From Bacillota bacterium (lineage in GTDB: Bacteria > Bacillota > Clostridia > Saccharofermentanales > Fastidiosipilaceae), in the NCBI GenBank assembly GCA_023420115.1, contig JAEZWR010000029.1, positions 124,001 through 188,000 of the forward strand: DNA of 64,000 nt, given 5' to 3'. Below, in pieces: positions 1 to 8,713 of the stretch. The notes below the pieces were generated by a model. That model did not search any database, was not told the origin of the DNA, and saw only the letters and a list, made by a program, of their open reading frames with translations. Position numbers and translations under genes: made by a program. Within the stretch, counting starts at the first letter, position 1, and each line of letters opens with the position of its first letter.

Positions 1-930
1 ACAGACATCAAGCTTGGTAGGATAGGTTTCATATCCATTGATTGTATTCAGAGCATCTCGAAATGATTTTGCATAATTTAGTAGACTCATTCGTTTGGTG
101 AAGTAAGTACCGTTATTAATAGTTAAATTTTTCTGTAGTTTATGAAAGGCGTAGTTTAAAGATAAAATACCTGGTATGTTTGGAGTTCCTGCTTCAAAAA
201 AGATAGGTAATTCCCTAGGTTGTTTGGAGTCAAAAGAAAGATGACCAGTTCCTCCACTTATCACTTCTTCTTTAGGCTTGAGAGCCAAATTATTACCGAT
301 TATCATAACCCCTATACCCATCAAGCCAGATAGATGTTTGTGCCCAGAGAAAACAAGGGCATCTATATTATCTTTCTTCATATCAATATCAAGAAAAGCA
401 ACTGACTGAGCGGCATCTAAAATTACATATGTATCATATTTATGACAAAGAGAAGTGATTACTGAAATATTTTGTGCGATTCCAGTAACATTGGAGACAT
501 GATTTAGAACCATCGCAAAAGGTTTGGTGTTAATAAGAAGAGCCTCAAGTTCAATTAAATTAATTTCGCCATCTAATTTATTTGAGACAATATGTATCTC
601 ACACCCCTTGTATCTAGCTAATCTATTCAGAGGTCTAATAACTGAATTATGCTCATTATAAGTAGTGATAAGAGTTGCCTCTTTGGGAATAAGTGAGTCA
701 AGAAGTAGATTCATCCCTTGGGTGGCCCCAGAGGTAAAGATAACATTAGACGGACTATCTGCATTTATTATTTCAGCAATCAATCTTCTTGTCTCATGTA
801 TCATAAGTTCACTACTAAAGGATGCATTAGGAGATGAACGATAGGGACTTATATACTTATAATTAGCTAGCATATTAAGCATTTCTTCATCTAGAAAAAA
901 AGCCGTGCTGGCTGAATCAAAATAAATCAT
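1..930 (-). CDS. Class V aminotransferase / cysteine desulfurase family protein, 3' end cut by window edge
   Basis: PLP-dependent class V aminotransferase related to cysteine desulfurases, which release sulfur or selenium from cysteine or selenocysteine. I translated the first 310 codons; no stop occurs before base 1. Visible family marks are the N-terminal MIYFDSAST, TSGATQGMN, the NHVSNVTG histidine region, LDAAQS (cofactor aspartate) and FSGHKH with the Schiff-base lysine near residue 194. The start is 2 nt after the stop of the DUF3343 gene, so it is the last visible gene of the selD-yedF-DUF3343 operon. This is the family often listed as the selenium-linked branch (TIGR01977-like), so a selenium supply role is likely by context. 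The active-site cysteine, if any, would lie in the missing C-terminus. Confidence 0.85.
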   Translation of the reverse strand, partial: MIYFDSASTAFFLDEEMLNMLANYKYISPYRSSPNASFSSELMIHETRRLIAEIINADSPSNVIFTSGATQGMNLLLDSLIPKEATLITTYNEHNSVIRPLNRLARYKGCEIHIVSNKLDGEINLIELEALLINTKPFAMVLNHVSNVTGIAQNISVITSLCHKYDTYVILDAAQSVAFLDIDMKKDNIDALVFSGHKHLSGLMGIGVMIIGNNLALKPKEEVISGGTGHLSFDSKQPRELPIFFEAGTPNIPGILSLNYAFHKLQKNLTINNGTYFTKRMSLLNYAKSFRDALNTINGYETYPTKLDVC

Positions 931-932
931 AA

Positions 933-1217
933 TTACCCTCTCATTTCTATCCTTTTATACTCACCGCTATTAGATAAGTAAATTTCAAACTCTGATAAGC
1001 TAGATAGAGAATGGACCTTATTTTCACTTAAGTATTCAATTAATTTTGAGTGATCTTCAATTTCCAGTCTTATACTTCTTCCACAAGTACTGCGTATAGT
1101 TGGCGGAGTAGGTATAAGTCTAGCACTGAAATTTCGTGAGATAAGAGCTTCATAGAGAGTATAAAGATCTTCTCTCATATCTGTATGAATAATATAGTAC
1201 TCATTTTTTCTATGCAT
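933..1217 (-). CDS. DUF3343 putative Se/S carrier-like protein
   Basis: Small 94-residue protein of the DUF3343 family. The diagnostic segment is IPTPPTIRSTCGRSIRLEI at about residues 36-54: a proline-rich turn before a single conserved Cys-Gly that family members are thought to use to hold sulfur or selenium. It lies between the yedF-like gene and the class V aminotransferase, 2 nt from the latter, which is the usual gene neighbourhood of this family. The carrier function is inferred from family and context; no biochemical role can be read directly. Confidence 0.8.
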   Translation of the reverse strand: MHRKNEYYIIHTDMREDLYTLYEALISRNFSARLIPTPPTIRSTCGRSIRLEIEDHSKLIEYLSENKVHSLSSLSEFEIYLSNSGEYKRIEMRG

Positions 1218-1286
1218 ATAATATCCACCATACTTTTATTAAAGTATAAATAGTAAAATCTCCGCCCAAAGCAGCATAAAACATAA

Positions 1287-1892
1287 TTAAGGTTTGACAA
1301 CTCTATATTTACTCATCATTGACACTATTTCATACATATTTGTGACTTGTCCTACTTTAAGCTTGTCCTTGAGAGCAAAATTATCTAAACATAAGCCACA
1401 GGAAAGAATCTTGACAGATTTATCTTGTAAGTGAAGAAGGTCAGAGAGAATTTCCTCGTCATCTCCCGCACTTAACATAACCCCGCGATTATACATCAGA
1501 ATAGCCAAGGGTAATTTATTACTTTCGCTAAGAGCATATAAGAAGCTTCGCATCAGAGATTTACCAAAGTCTGTCGCTTCACCTAAGGAGTCACTATTAA
1601 GGACAATAATATATGAGTCATCAACGCCACGAACTGTAATTTTTTCTTCTTCTGACTTTGAGTTAGTATTTTCATTTTTCGAGATAGGTTCAAAAGTTAG
1701 TTCAAAAAGAGATAACTTTTCTTCACAACTTATAGAATATCCCTCAGCAGCTGCCAAAGAGCTAAGATTTTGAACTGCTTCTTTATTATCAACTGTCACC
1801 ATGAATGGGACTTTGTTATTTGAACTTATATATTTTTTTGCTTCTACTACTGGTTCTGGACAGGGTCTACCTACCATATTTAATTTATGCAT
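1287..1892 (-). CDS. yedF: YedF-like selenium metabolism protein (TusA domain + DsrE-like domain)
   Basis: Two-domain protein of 201 residues. Residues 1-75 form a TusA/SirA-like sulfur-carrier domain with the motif GRPCPEPVVEAKK, where the cysteine is the carrier residue. The C-terminal half resembles DsrE-type folds and contains SCGLCLDNF and the helix KVGQVTNMYEIV typical of the selenium-associated YedF family. I placed the start at 1892 because an AAAGGA site lies about 9 nt upstream and the TusA domain begins at once; a longer in-frame extension to 1967 has no ribosome site and no domain. It follows selD in the operon. Likely role: delivery of selenium or sulfur to or from SelD. Confidence 0.82.
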   Translation of the reverse strand: MHKLNMVGRPCPEPVVEAKKYISSNNKVPFMVTVDNKEAVQNLSSLAAAEGYSISCEEKLSLFELTFEPISKNENTNSKSEEEKITVRGVDDSYIIVLNSDSLGEATDFGKSLMRSFLYALSESNKLPLAILMYNRGVMLSAGDDEEILSDLLHLQDKSVKILSCGLCLDNFALKDKLKVGQVTNMYEIVSMMSKYRVVKP

Positions 1893-1996
1893 ATGTTTAA
1901 ATCCTTTCATTTTGTTTTTATTAATATCTCTAAGATATCCAGTGTTAAGTTTACATCTATTTGCCATATCATTTTTGGCATTAATACTTAATACTC

Positions 1997-3082
1997 TTAA
2001 TAGATAAATATTCTTTTTTCTTCCTCGTGTGAGTTACTTCTTTCGCTAAGTTCATTACGAGCATAAACCTCCCCAATAATACTAGCTTCAATTGAAAGAC
2101 TTTTTAGTTCTTCAGTTGCAGATTCAGCCAAAGTCGCTGGAAGTGTAAATAAAAGGCCACCTGAAGTTTGGGGATCGAAAAGAATAGCTTCGATATCGGG
2201 ACGTTCGTGTCTAAAGACACAGTATTTTCTAAGGAAGTCCCTATTCCTTATACCTCCTGCTGTAATGAGAAAATCTCTAGAAGCTTCTAACGCACCGTCC
2301 AAAATTGGAAGATGTCTCGTATAAATTTTGGCGTTAAGTCTATCATCTAACATCTCTCTTAAATGGCCTATTAGGGAGAAACCGGTGACATCGGTCATAG
2401 CTGTGCAGCCATACTTAACTGCGATTTCGGAAGCAGTAGAATTTAGAGTGGTCATTGTTTGAAAAAGCTTGCTCTTTATATTTTCATCTAGACCTAAAGT
2501 TAGCAATTTGCCACTTAATAAACCTATACCTAAAGGTTTAGTTAAGATAAGCATATCGCCATCTTGGGCTGTATTATTTTTCTTTATATTAGTTATGAGA
2601 CATTTTCCTGTTACTGCTAAGCCATATTTTACGCGGGGGTCATGAATGCTGTGACCACCACATAGACTAGCACCACTTTTGCTGACCATATCTTGACCAC
2701 CTTGGAGAATTGCCTGAAGAATTTCTGGATTTTCTCTTTCTGGCCACGCTACTATATTAAGGGCAGTTATGGGCCTAGCTCCCATAGCATAGATATCACT
2801 TAGCGCGTTACAGGCGGCAATCTGACCAAATAGATATGGATCTTTTACTGGAGGAGGGAAAAAGTCTAAAGTTTGAACTATAGCTTCTGTTTCGGAGATT
2901 CTATAAATTGCTGCATCATCAGATTCGTGAAAAGATAAAAGAAGATTCGGGTCTTTACTTTCTTCTATAGTAAGATTTTTGAGCACCTTACTAAGAGAGG
3001 CAAGTCCCATTTTGGCATTGCAGCCTCCGCAGACCTCTAAACTCATATCTGAAGATAAGTGAGGGACTTTTTTGCTATTCAC
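1997..3082 (-). CDS. selD: Selenide, water dikinase (selenophosphate synthase)
   Basis: SelD makes selenophosphate from selenide and ATP, the selenium donor for selenocysteine, seleno-tRNA or selenium-cofactor enzymes. The 361-residue length is normal. The N-terminus carries EVCGGCNAKMG, with a plain cysteine (not an in-frame UGA) at the active site and the following lysine. Further marks are ESDDAAIY, QTLDFFPPPVKDPY, GGHSIHDP and a C-terminal FDPQTSGGLL. An AGGAGG-type site precedes the ATG. It heads the minus-strand cluster with yedF, DUF3343 and the aminotransferase. No selA, selB or selC is seen in this window, so which selenium pathway it feeds cannot be decided here. Confidence 0.95.
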   Translation of the reverse strand: MNSKKVPHLSSDMSLEVCGGCNAKMGLASLSKVLKNLTIEESKDPNLLLSFHESDDAAIYRISETEAIVQTLDFFPPPVKDPYLFGQIAACNALSDIYAMGARPITALNIVAWPERENPEILQAILQGGQDMVSKSGASLCGGHSIHDPRVKYGLAVTGKCLITNIKKNNTAQDGDMLILTKPLGIGLLSGKLLTLGLDENIKSKLFQTMTTLNSTASEIAVKYGCTAMTDVTGFSLIGHLREMLDDRLNAKIYTRHLPILDGALEASRDFLITAGGIRNRDFLRKYCVFRHERPDIEAILFDPQTSGGLLFTLPATLAESATEELKSLSIEASIIGEVYARNELSERSNSHEEEKRIFIY

Positions 3083-3217
3083 TCATATTTCCTCCTTTTT
3101 TTAAGTCTAACTAAGAAGAAGATTAGCATAGGCGTGTTGTTTTTGTAAACAATACGATATATACTATTAAGCAAATCGTAAAATTATTTGATATTCAATA
3201 TTTACTTATAGGGTGTT
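3083..3217. promoter_or_regulatory. Divergent promoter region between selD and the FecCD-type importer
   Basis: This 135-bp AT-rich gap separates two divergently transcribed operons, so both promoters must lie here. A short inverted repeat (TTGTTT/AAACAA) sits near 3138-3153. I see no convincing Fur box, B12 or other riboswitch. Assignment of -35/-10 elements is not secure. Confidence 0.4.
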
Positions 3218-4303
3218 ATGCAAAATAAAATCCGTAATGATAGAGAAAAAAATTTTAACTGCTCTAATTTTGACTTGAGCGCGAAACATAAGATAAAAAT
3301 GAGAATAACTCTCTTATTTTTCACTTTAATCTTTATAATGGCAGTTATAGTTTCGGCTTCTTTGGGTAGGTATCAAATAGCCCTTGTCGATATTGTCCGT
3401 GCAATGTATGAAAAAATAATAGGTGTTAGTTCTGACAGATCTTCTGTTAGTAATGAAGTAAATATTATTTTATTTAATATACGTTTACCTAGAATAGCTA
3501 TAGCAATTTTAGTTGGGGCAGCTTTGTCAGCTGCTGGGACAGCTTTTCAATCTGTATTTAATAATCCTATGGTTTCGCCAGATGTTTTGGGTGCTAGTTC
3601 GGGAGCTGCATTTTTTGCGGCAACGGCTATTTTAATTGGACTTCCGAAAATAATGCTTATTAGTATGTCATTTTTGGGTGGTGTTTCAGCCATAGTTATT
3701 GTTTTGACTTTATGTTCATTTTTGAGATATAAGTCACTTCTTTCGCTTATATTAACAGGTATGGTGGCGGGGTCTTTATTTACTGCTGCTATATCCTTAC
3801 TTAAGTATATGGCTGATCCAACAAATGAGCTTCCAGCAATTACTTACTGGCTTATGGGCTCATTTAGTTCGGCTGGTAGCTCTGATTTGAGATTGGTGGC
3901 ATTGCCAATACTTTTGGGTTTGTTATTGTTATATATTTTAAGATATAGGTTAAATATTCTTAGTATGGGCAGCAGTACAGCTCAAAGTTTAGGTATGAAT
4001 GTGAGATTAAATAGGTATCTTATTTTATTTATAGCTAGTCTTTTGACGTCTTCATCTGTTGCAGTTTCGGGAATGATAGCGTGGGTAGGACTTGTCATTC
4101 CTCACTTTGCCAAACTTATTTTTTCTGTGGATGCTAGATATGCGATACCAGGGTCTATTTTGCTCGGAGCGAGCTTCATGCTTATTGTAGATGACTTAGC
4201 GAGACTTCTGACTACAAGTGAAATCCCTCTGGGAGTTTTAACTGCCTTTGTTGGGGCTCCATTTTTTATGTTCCTAATTGTCAGGGAGGGGCGGAAGATA
4301 TAA
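3218..4303 (+). CDS. FecCD/BtuC-family ABC importer permease
   Basis: Integral membrane permease of the iron-siderophore/haem/cobalamin importer family, 361 residues, about ten hydrophobic segments. Typical sequences are NIRLPRIAIAILVGAALS, the following FNNPMVSPDVLGASSGAAF, the GMIAWVGLVIPHFAK segment, and the C-terminal PLGVLTAFVGAPFFMFL. The first 28 residues are charged and precede the first membrane helix. It is followed by its ATPase with a 1-nt overlap (TAATG) and then by a binding protein. Substrate class (iron complex, haem or B12) cannot be resolved from sequence; iron or haem is the more common case for this gene order. Confidence 0.92.
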   Translation: MQNKIRNDREKNFNCSNFDLSAKHKIKMRITLLFFTLIFIMAVIVSASLGRYQIALVDIVRAMYEKIIGVSSDRSSVSNEVNIILFNIRLPRIAIAILVGAALSAAGTAFQSVFNNPMVSPDVLGASSGAAFFAATAILIGLPKIMLISMSFLGGVSAIVIVLTLCSFLRYKSLLSLILTGMVAGSLFTAAISLLKYMADPTNELPAITYWLMGSFSSAGSSDLRLVALPILLGLLLLYILRYRLNILSMGSSTAQSLGMNVRLNRYLILFIASLLTSSSVAVSGMIAWVGLVIPHFAKLIFSVDARYAIPGSILLGASFMLIVDDLARLLTTSEIPLGVLTAFVGAPFFMFLIVREGRKI

Positions 4304-5349
4304 TGAGTTTGGGAAGATCTTGTATTTTTAGAAGTGTCAGAAAAAAAGTTGTGCCACAGCCAGGGCTCACTTTACTTGAGTCAAGTTTCAGTCTGAATTT
4401 TAAGAATCTTAGTTTTTCATACAATAGAAAGAGTAAAGTACATTTAAGACAGTTGGACGAAGTGGGTCATTCTTTTCCAATGGATGATCTGGTTCTCAAA
4501 AATTTTTCGGCTAGTCTTGATAGTGGTAAATTATATTGTTTGCTTGGCTCTAATGGAGCGGGGAAGAGTACTCTATTTAAGATTCTTTTAAATCTTCTAC
4601 CTAAGCAGACAGGGGATATTGATATTACGTATAAGAGTAGTGGTGATGAGAGTCAATTGAGTTCAGAGGCTAATTATGATAGCTTGAATTTTTCATCTTT
4701 ATCTATTTCAGATAGGGCCAAACTTTTAGCCTATGTTGCGCAGGATGAACATGTTGAGTTTATGTACAAGGCCGAGGATGTTGTGTTGATGTCGGCTTTT
4801 GCCAAACGCGAGAGTGCTTTTTTTACACCTAAATATGAAGATGAAAAGAGAGCTGTGGAGCTTATGGGTGAGCTTGGTATTTCTCATTTGGTATCGAGGC
4901 CGTATCCACTTTTATCGGGTGGAGAGAGGCAGTTGCTTAGAATTGCTAGAGCGCTTTTTCAATCTTGTCCAATTTTGATTATGGATGAGCCTACGACTGG
5001 ATTAGATTATGGGTTTCAGATGAAAATTCTTTCGTGGCTTAAGGAGCTTGCTGCTAAGGGGTATTTGGTTATTTTTTCTTCTCATAATCCAGAACAAGCG
5101 GCCCTTTTTGCTGATGAGTTGATTTTACTCGCTGACGGGAAGATGCTCGATATGGGGCGAGCAGAGACTGTCCTTACCACGGAGAATTTGCGTGCAATTT
5201 ATTCTTGTAATTTTAAGCGTTATCCTATTCTCCCAGTATCAATGGATGAACAGGCTTTTGATTCTAATATATTACAAGAGTTTTATGATAAGTGTGGAGT
5301 AAAAGAGCATAGGCATTTTGCTATTCTTCCAGATAAAGATAATGATTGA
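4303..5349 (+). CDS. ABC importer ATPase (FecE/BtuD type)
   Basis: Cytoplasmic nucleotide-binding subunit partnered with the upstream permease; its ATG overlaps the permease stop by one base. Walker A is GSNGAGKST, the signature is LSGGERQLLRIARAL, Walker B/D-loop is LIMDEPTTGLD, and the switch histidine is in SSHNPEQA. At 348 residues it is longer than the usual 250-270: about 30 residues precede the first beta strand, an acidic/serine-rich insertion follows the Walker A domain (residues ~105-130), and about 50 residues trail the core. These look like lineage-specific insertions rather than extra domains. Confidence 0.92.
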   Translation: MSLGRSCIFRSVRKKVVPQPGLTLLESSFSLNFKNLSFSYNRKSKVHLRQLDEVGHSFPMDDLVLKNFSASLDSGKLYCLLGSNGAGKSTLFKILLNLLPKQTGDIDITYKSSGDESQLSSEANYDSLNFSSLSISDRAKLLAYVAQDEHVEFMYKAEDVVLMSAFAKRESAFFTPKYEDEKRAVELMGELGISHLVSRPYPLLSGGERQLLRIARALFQSCPILIMDEPTTGLDYGFQMKILSWLKELAAKGYLVIFSSHNPEQAALFADELILLADGKMLDMGRAETVLTTENLRAIYSCNFKRYPILPVSMDEQAFDSNILQEFYDKCGVKEHRHFAILPDKDND

Positions 5350-5535
5350 AAGTCTTAGTATTTTTTGTTCTATTTTCAGAGGTTTAGCTTCTATTATTAA
5401 TAGTGGTATTAGGCTTCTGAATTTATAGATAAATTAATTTGATCTTAGAGATGGATCATATCGTCACTTGTGACTAGGGTTATTTTATACTTAGCCAAGG
5501 TGGTGGTTAATACATATGTTGGAGGATGATTGCAT
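5350..5535 (+). promoter_or_regulatory. Leader/intergenic region before the binding-protein gene
   Basis: A 186-bp gap inside an otherwise tight ABC operon. An imperfect 10-bp stem (about 5380-5389 with 5412-5421, several G-U pairs) is possible but has no T-run, so it could be an mRNA-processing or partial-stop element that raises binding-protein expression. A strong GGAGG at 5521-5525 serves the downstream ATG at 5536. Function is inference. Confidence 0.3.
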
Positions 5536-6759
5536 ATGAAAAAATTGAGTAAAAGTTTGGCTCTTTGGGCGCTAAGTTCAGCTCTTATGTTTGGTGCTAC
5601 TTTAGCTCCTGTCGTTTGGGCAGAGTCCGATTCTAGTTCTGAGTCAGTTTCAGAAGAAGCTCAGTCAGTAGCTGACTCCGAGTCTAGTAACAGTGAAATG
5701 ATTACATTTGTTGATGACGCGGGTAGAGAGGTACAGATTCCTAAGAATGTGACTAAGGTTGCACCATCTGGGTCTGTTTCCACTTTCCTACTATATACCG
5801 CTGCAAGAGATAAGCTTGTTGCTGTGAATAAGAGTTTCTCTGACAAACAGAAAAAATATATTCCAGAGAAGTATCATAATTTGCCAGAAATTGGTCAGTT
5901 CTATGGTAAAAGTGCCAATCTCAATATGGAGACACTTATTGCCCAGGCTCCAGATGTAATTATTGACTTGGGTGAGGCGAAAAAGACAATCAAAGAGGAT
6001 ATGGATTCGATCCAAGCACAAGTTAATATTCCTACTATTTTTATTGAAGCTAGAATGGATAGCATGGCAGATACTTACCGTAAACTAGGTAAAGTATTAG
6101 GTGAAGAGGAGCACTGCGAGAAGCTAGCAAAATATGTTGAAGAGGTTCTTGCAAAAGCAAAGGAAGTAAAAGACGGTCTTGAAGATTCTGAGAAAAAGAC
6201 GGTTTATTGGGCAATGGGTGATGCCGGTTTAAATACAAATGCTAGAGGGTCTTTCCAAGTGGAGGCACTTGAACTTGTTGGAGCCGAGAATGTTGTTGAC
6301 CTTGAGGCTCAGAGTAGAGGTGGCGCTACCGAAGTATCAATGGAAAATATTTTAACTTGGGCTCCAGAGTACGTTCTAATTGATAGTAAACAGCTTGAAG
6401 AAACAATGAGTAACGATGAGGCATGGCAGGCATATTTTAATGAGAAAAAAGCTGTTCCAGTTGTTGTTCCTTTTGGTCCTTATGGTTTTATTTCCAATCC
6501 ACCTTCTGCAAACCGCTACATTGGTGTTCTTTGGTTAGGAAATCTTCTTTATCCAGAGAAGTATCAGATTGATCTCAAGAATGAGGTTAAGAATTTTTAT
6601 GATCTTTTCTATGGAATTGAGTTAAATGATGAGGACATAAGTTCTATTATCCCTAATTTCGTAGTAGGTGATGAACAGGCAGCAGGAAGCGCCGAGAATC
6701 TTGAAAAAGAAGAAAGCACTGTCGATGTTAGTGAGGCAGATAAAGTTCTTGGTAAATAA
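5536..6759 (+). CDS. Secreted ABC importer substrate-binding protein (periplasmic-binding PF01497 type), no lipobox
   Basis: Substrate-binding protein of the iron-siderophore/B12 importer, 407 residues. It has a Sec signal peptide (MKKLSKSLALWALSS, hydrophobic core, then VVWAES), with a probable signal-peptidase I site after A30. The binding domain starts at ITFVDDAGREVQIPKNV and shows ETLIAQAPDVIIDLG and the closing segment WLGNLLYPEKY. I chose ATG 5536 over the in-frame TTG at 5530 because GGAGG lies 10 nt upstream of it. Oddity: the precursor has no cysteine near the signal peptide, so it cannot be a lipoprotein, and there is no wall-sorting motif. The acidic tails (serine/glutamate-rich at 31-55 and at the C-terminus) are also unusual. 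Confidence 0.9.
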   Translation: MKKLSKSLALWALSSALMFGATLAPVVWAESDSSSESVSEEAQSVADSESSNSEMITFVDDAGREVQIPKNVTKVAPSGSVSTFLLYTAARDKLVAVNKSFSDKQKKYIPEKYHNLPEIGQFYGKSANLNMETLIAQAPDVIIDLGEAKKTIKEDMDSIQAQVNIPTIFIEARMDSMADTYRKLGKVLGEEEHCEKLAKYVEEVLAKAKEVKDGLEDSEKKTVYWAMGDAGLNTNARGSFQVEALELVGAENVVDLEAQSRGGATEVSMENILTWAPEYVLIDSKQLEETMSNDEAWQAYFNEKKAVPVVVPFGPYGFISNPPSANRYIGVLWLGNLLYPEKYQIDLKNEVKNFYDLFYGIELNDEDISSIIPNFVVGDEQAAGSAENLEKEESTVDVSEADKVLGK

Positions 6760-6787
6760 GTTGAGTTCTTAAACTGAATTTTGTATT

Positions 6788-6817
6788 TTCCCTCGTGCTT
6801 AACGAGGGAATTTTTTT
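6788..6817 (+). terminator. Rho-independent terminator after the importer operon
   Basis: Perfect 9-bp stem TTCCCTCGT / ACGAGGGAA with a 5-nt loop, followed by seven T residues. It closes the FecCD operon. Confidence 0.92.
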
Positions 6818-6910
6818 ATATTTTTATATGAAAAAGTTTCAATTTTTTGAGTGATTTCGGGGATTTTTTTCTTCGAAGATTGTAAATGCTTGTTAGTTTG
6901 AAATAATAAT

Positions 6911-7051
6911 ATGACTGATTATAAAAAGCTAAGTTATATTTTGAAAAGAAAATTTTTAGTCTTTGGCAGGAGAGAGTTGATAATTGAACTTAGCCAGAAT
7001 ATCAAATTAGAGAGATTGGAGTTAATATCTGATCCTTATAATTTATTTTGA
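6911..7051 (+). CDS. Possible 46-residue small protein upstream of an ABC exporter
   Basis: An ATG-to-TGA frame of 46 codons begins MTDYKKLSYILKRKF and ends in SDPYNLF. Its stop lies 8 nt before the exporter ATG and overlaps the exporter's GAGGTGAG ribosome site, which would allow translational coupling. Codons are similar to the neighbours. Against it: there is no good ribosome site upstream of 6911 and I recognise no family. It could be a small peptide, a remnant of a lost gene, or chance. The remaining DNA between 6818 and 6910 holds nothing I can name. Confidence 0.3.
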   Translation: MTDYKKLSYILKRKFLVFGRRELIIELSQNIKLERLELISDPYNLF

Positions 7052-7059
7052 GGTGAGTT

Positions 7060-8655
7060 ATGAGAACATTATCTAAGAAGTCAATATTTTTACTTTTCTT
7101 AAGCTGCTTGTTTTATGCGGCATATGCACTGATTATAATAGCATCGATTTATTTCAATGCTTCTATTGTTGTTGTCGCTGGTAGCAATAAAGACTTAAAT
7201 GCAATAGTTAGCAATATACTTATTAGATTTACCTTATTTGTATTAAGTTATTTGTGCATTGCTATCGTACATAAAGTAAAAACTAAATTTCTGTCCAATG
7301 CAGAAGTTGAACTTAAAGACAAATTAATGAGAAGCATTATGTCTAGGTCATATGCTGATTTCAAAAAGAAAGAAAGTAGCTATTACATCAATCTTCTTCT
7401 CACAGACACAGACACATATAGAGATGAATATCTTAACGCTATTCCAGCTATGGTCAATTCAGCTGTAACGTTATTGGCTGCTGCATATATGTTATTTCGC
7501 TTCCATCCTTTATTACTTTTGTTAGGCGTAGTAATGTCAGTGGTGACCATGTTTGCTGTACAGCCTTTTTCAAATGTTCTTGGCAAAAAAACAGAAAAAT
7601 TTTCAGAGGAGTCAGAGGGATATAACCGCTTCTTAAAGGAAGTAATAGACGGATATGAGACGATAAAGATAAATGAGGCAGATTCAGGCTTCGTTAAAAA
7701 TTATAAAAAGTTCAGTGAAAATAAGCAGAATGCTTGGGGAAGCTTAAATTTTTTAAGGCGATTAAGTTTTGAAACCTTTATGTCAGCAGCAGGTCTTTCT
7801 GCTATAGTTGCAGTAGCAGTTGGTGCTTATTTGGTGTACCAAGGGTACTTCGAGGCTGCATGGATATTGGCAATAATTAGCTATTTCACAAGTCTTTCCA
7901 ACCAGATTTCCAATCTATCTTCGCAGATTGTTGATTTCAAAGCATCAAAAACTATAGAGAAGAAACTATTTGATGAGTTGTCAGTTCCGAGTGTTGAAAG
8001 GTCAGGCAAAAAGCTTGATTTTAATAAGGGTATATCAGTAAATAATTTGACTTTTTCTTATGGAGACAGGAAGATATTCGACAATGCTTCATTTGAGTTT
8101 GAGCCTGGTAAGTGCTATGCCATAGTTGGTGAAAGTGGCAGTGGTAAGTCAACATTAGTCAAGTTACTTTTAAAATACTATGATGATTACAGTGGACAGA
8201 TTAGCTTAGAGGGACAGGAACTAAAAGAACTCAGTAATGTAGACATATATGAAAATATTGGTTTAGTTAATCAGAGTCCTCTAATGTTTAATGCTAGTTT
8301 AGAAGATAATATTAATCTATATAAAGAAGATAGAAGTAGATACGATGAGATAATCAAACGAACTAATTTAGAGAAATTGAGTTCTATGATAGGCGATCAA
8401 AATGTAGGTAGTTTCGGTGAGAAAATTTCAGGTGGAGAGAAACAAAGAATCAATATTGCAAGAATACTAACAAAGGATGCAGATATTATTATTTTTGATG
8501 AACCTACAACCGGTCTTGATCCACAAAATAAGAAGATGATTGATGAATTGATTTTTGGACTTGAGGGCAAGACGAGAATAGTCATAACTCACGATTGGAA
8601 TAGGGAGTATCTAGACAGATTCGATAAGGTTTATGAGATTGGCGAGCGTGCCTAG
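7060..8655 (+). CDS. ABC exporter half-transporter (TMD-NBD), solo
   Basis: 531-residue fused membrane/ATPase exporter subunit of the MdlB/MsbA/LanT-like superfamily, without an N-terminal peptidase domain. Five to six membrane helices occupy residues ~8-290. The ATPase has GESGSGKST, signature ISGGEKQRINIARIL, Walker B IIIFDEPTTGLD and the switch histidine in ITHDWN. It is preceded by a clear GAGGTGAG site and followed at once by a terminator, so it forms its own unit (perhaps with the 46-codon frame upstream) and would work as a homodimer. Substrate unknown. The N-terminal CLFYAAYALIIIASIYFNAS helix resembles exporters near peptide clusters, but no cargo gene is recognisable. Confidence 0.9.
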   Translation: MRTLSKKSIFLLFLSCLFYAAYALIIIASIYFNASIVVVAGSNKDLNAIVSNILIRFTLFVLSYLCIAIVHKVKTKFLSNAEVELKDKLMRSIMSRSYADFKKKESSYYINLLLTDTDTYRDEYLNAIPAMVNSAVTLLAAAYMLFRFHPLLLLLGVVMSVVTMFAVQPFSNVLGKKTEKFSEESEGYNRFLKEVIDGYETIKINEADSGFVKNYKKFSENKQNAWGSLNFLRRLSFETFMSAAGLSAIVAVAVGAYLVYQGYFEAAWILAIISYFTSLSNQISNLSSQIVDFKASKTIEKKLFDELSVPSVERSGKKLDFNKGISVNNLTFSYGDRKIFDNASFEFEPGKCYAIVGESGSGKSTLVKLLLKYYDDYSGQISLEGQELKELSNVDIYENIGLVNQSPLMFNASLEDNINLYKEDRSRYDEIIKRTNLEKLSSMIGDQNVGSFGEKISGGEKQRINIARILTKDADIIIFDEPTTGLDPQNKKMIDELIFGLEGKTRIVITHDWNREYLDRFDKVYEIGERA

Positions 8656-8684
8656 AGGCTTAAATTAAACATGTTGATCAAATT

Positions 8685-8713
8685 AAGAGGTCGTAGCAGG
8701 CGACCTCTTTTTT
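8685..8713 (+). terminator. Rho-independent terminator after the solo ABC exporter
   Basis: Stem AAGAGGTCG (8685-8693) pairs exactly with CGACCTCTT (8701-8709), 7-nt loop, then T-rich tract. Confidence 0.92.

Noticed and set aside
3143..3156. TTGTAAACAATACG found at 3143-3156 and again at 38739-38752
   Set aside because: A 14-base match between AT-rich intergenic regions is expected several times by chance in 64 kb; the contexts differ.
5350..5535. Cobalamin riboswitch before the binding-protein gene
   Set aside because: No B12-box-like core was seen and the gap is too short for the full element.
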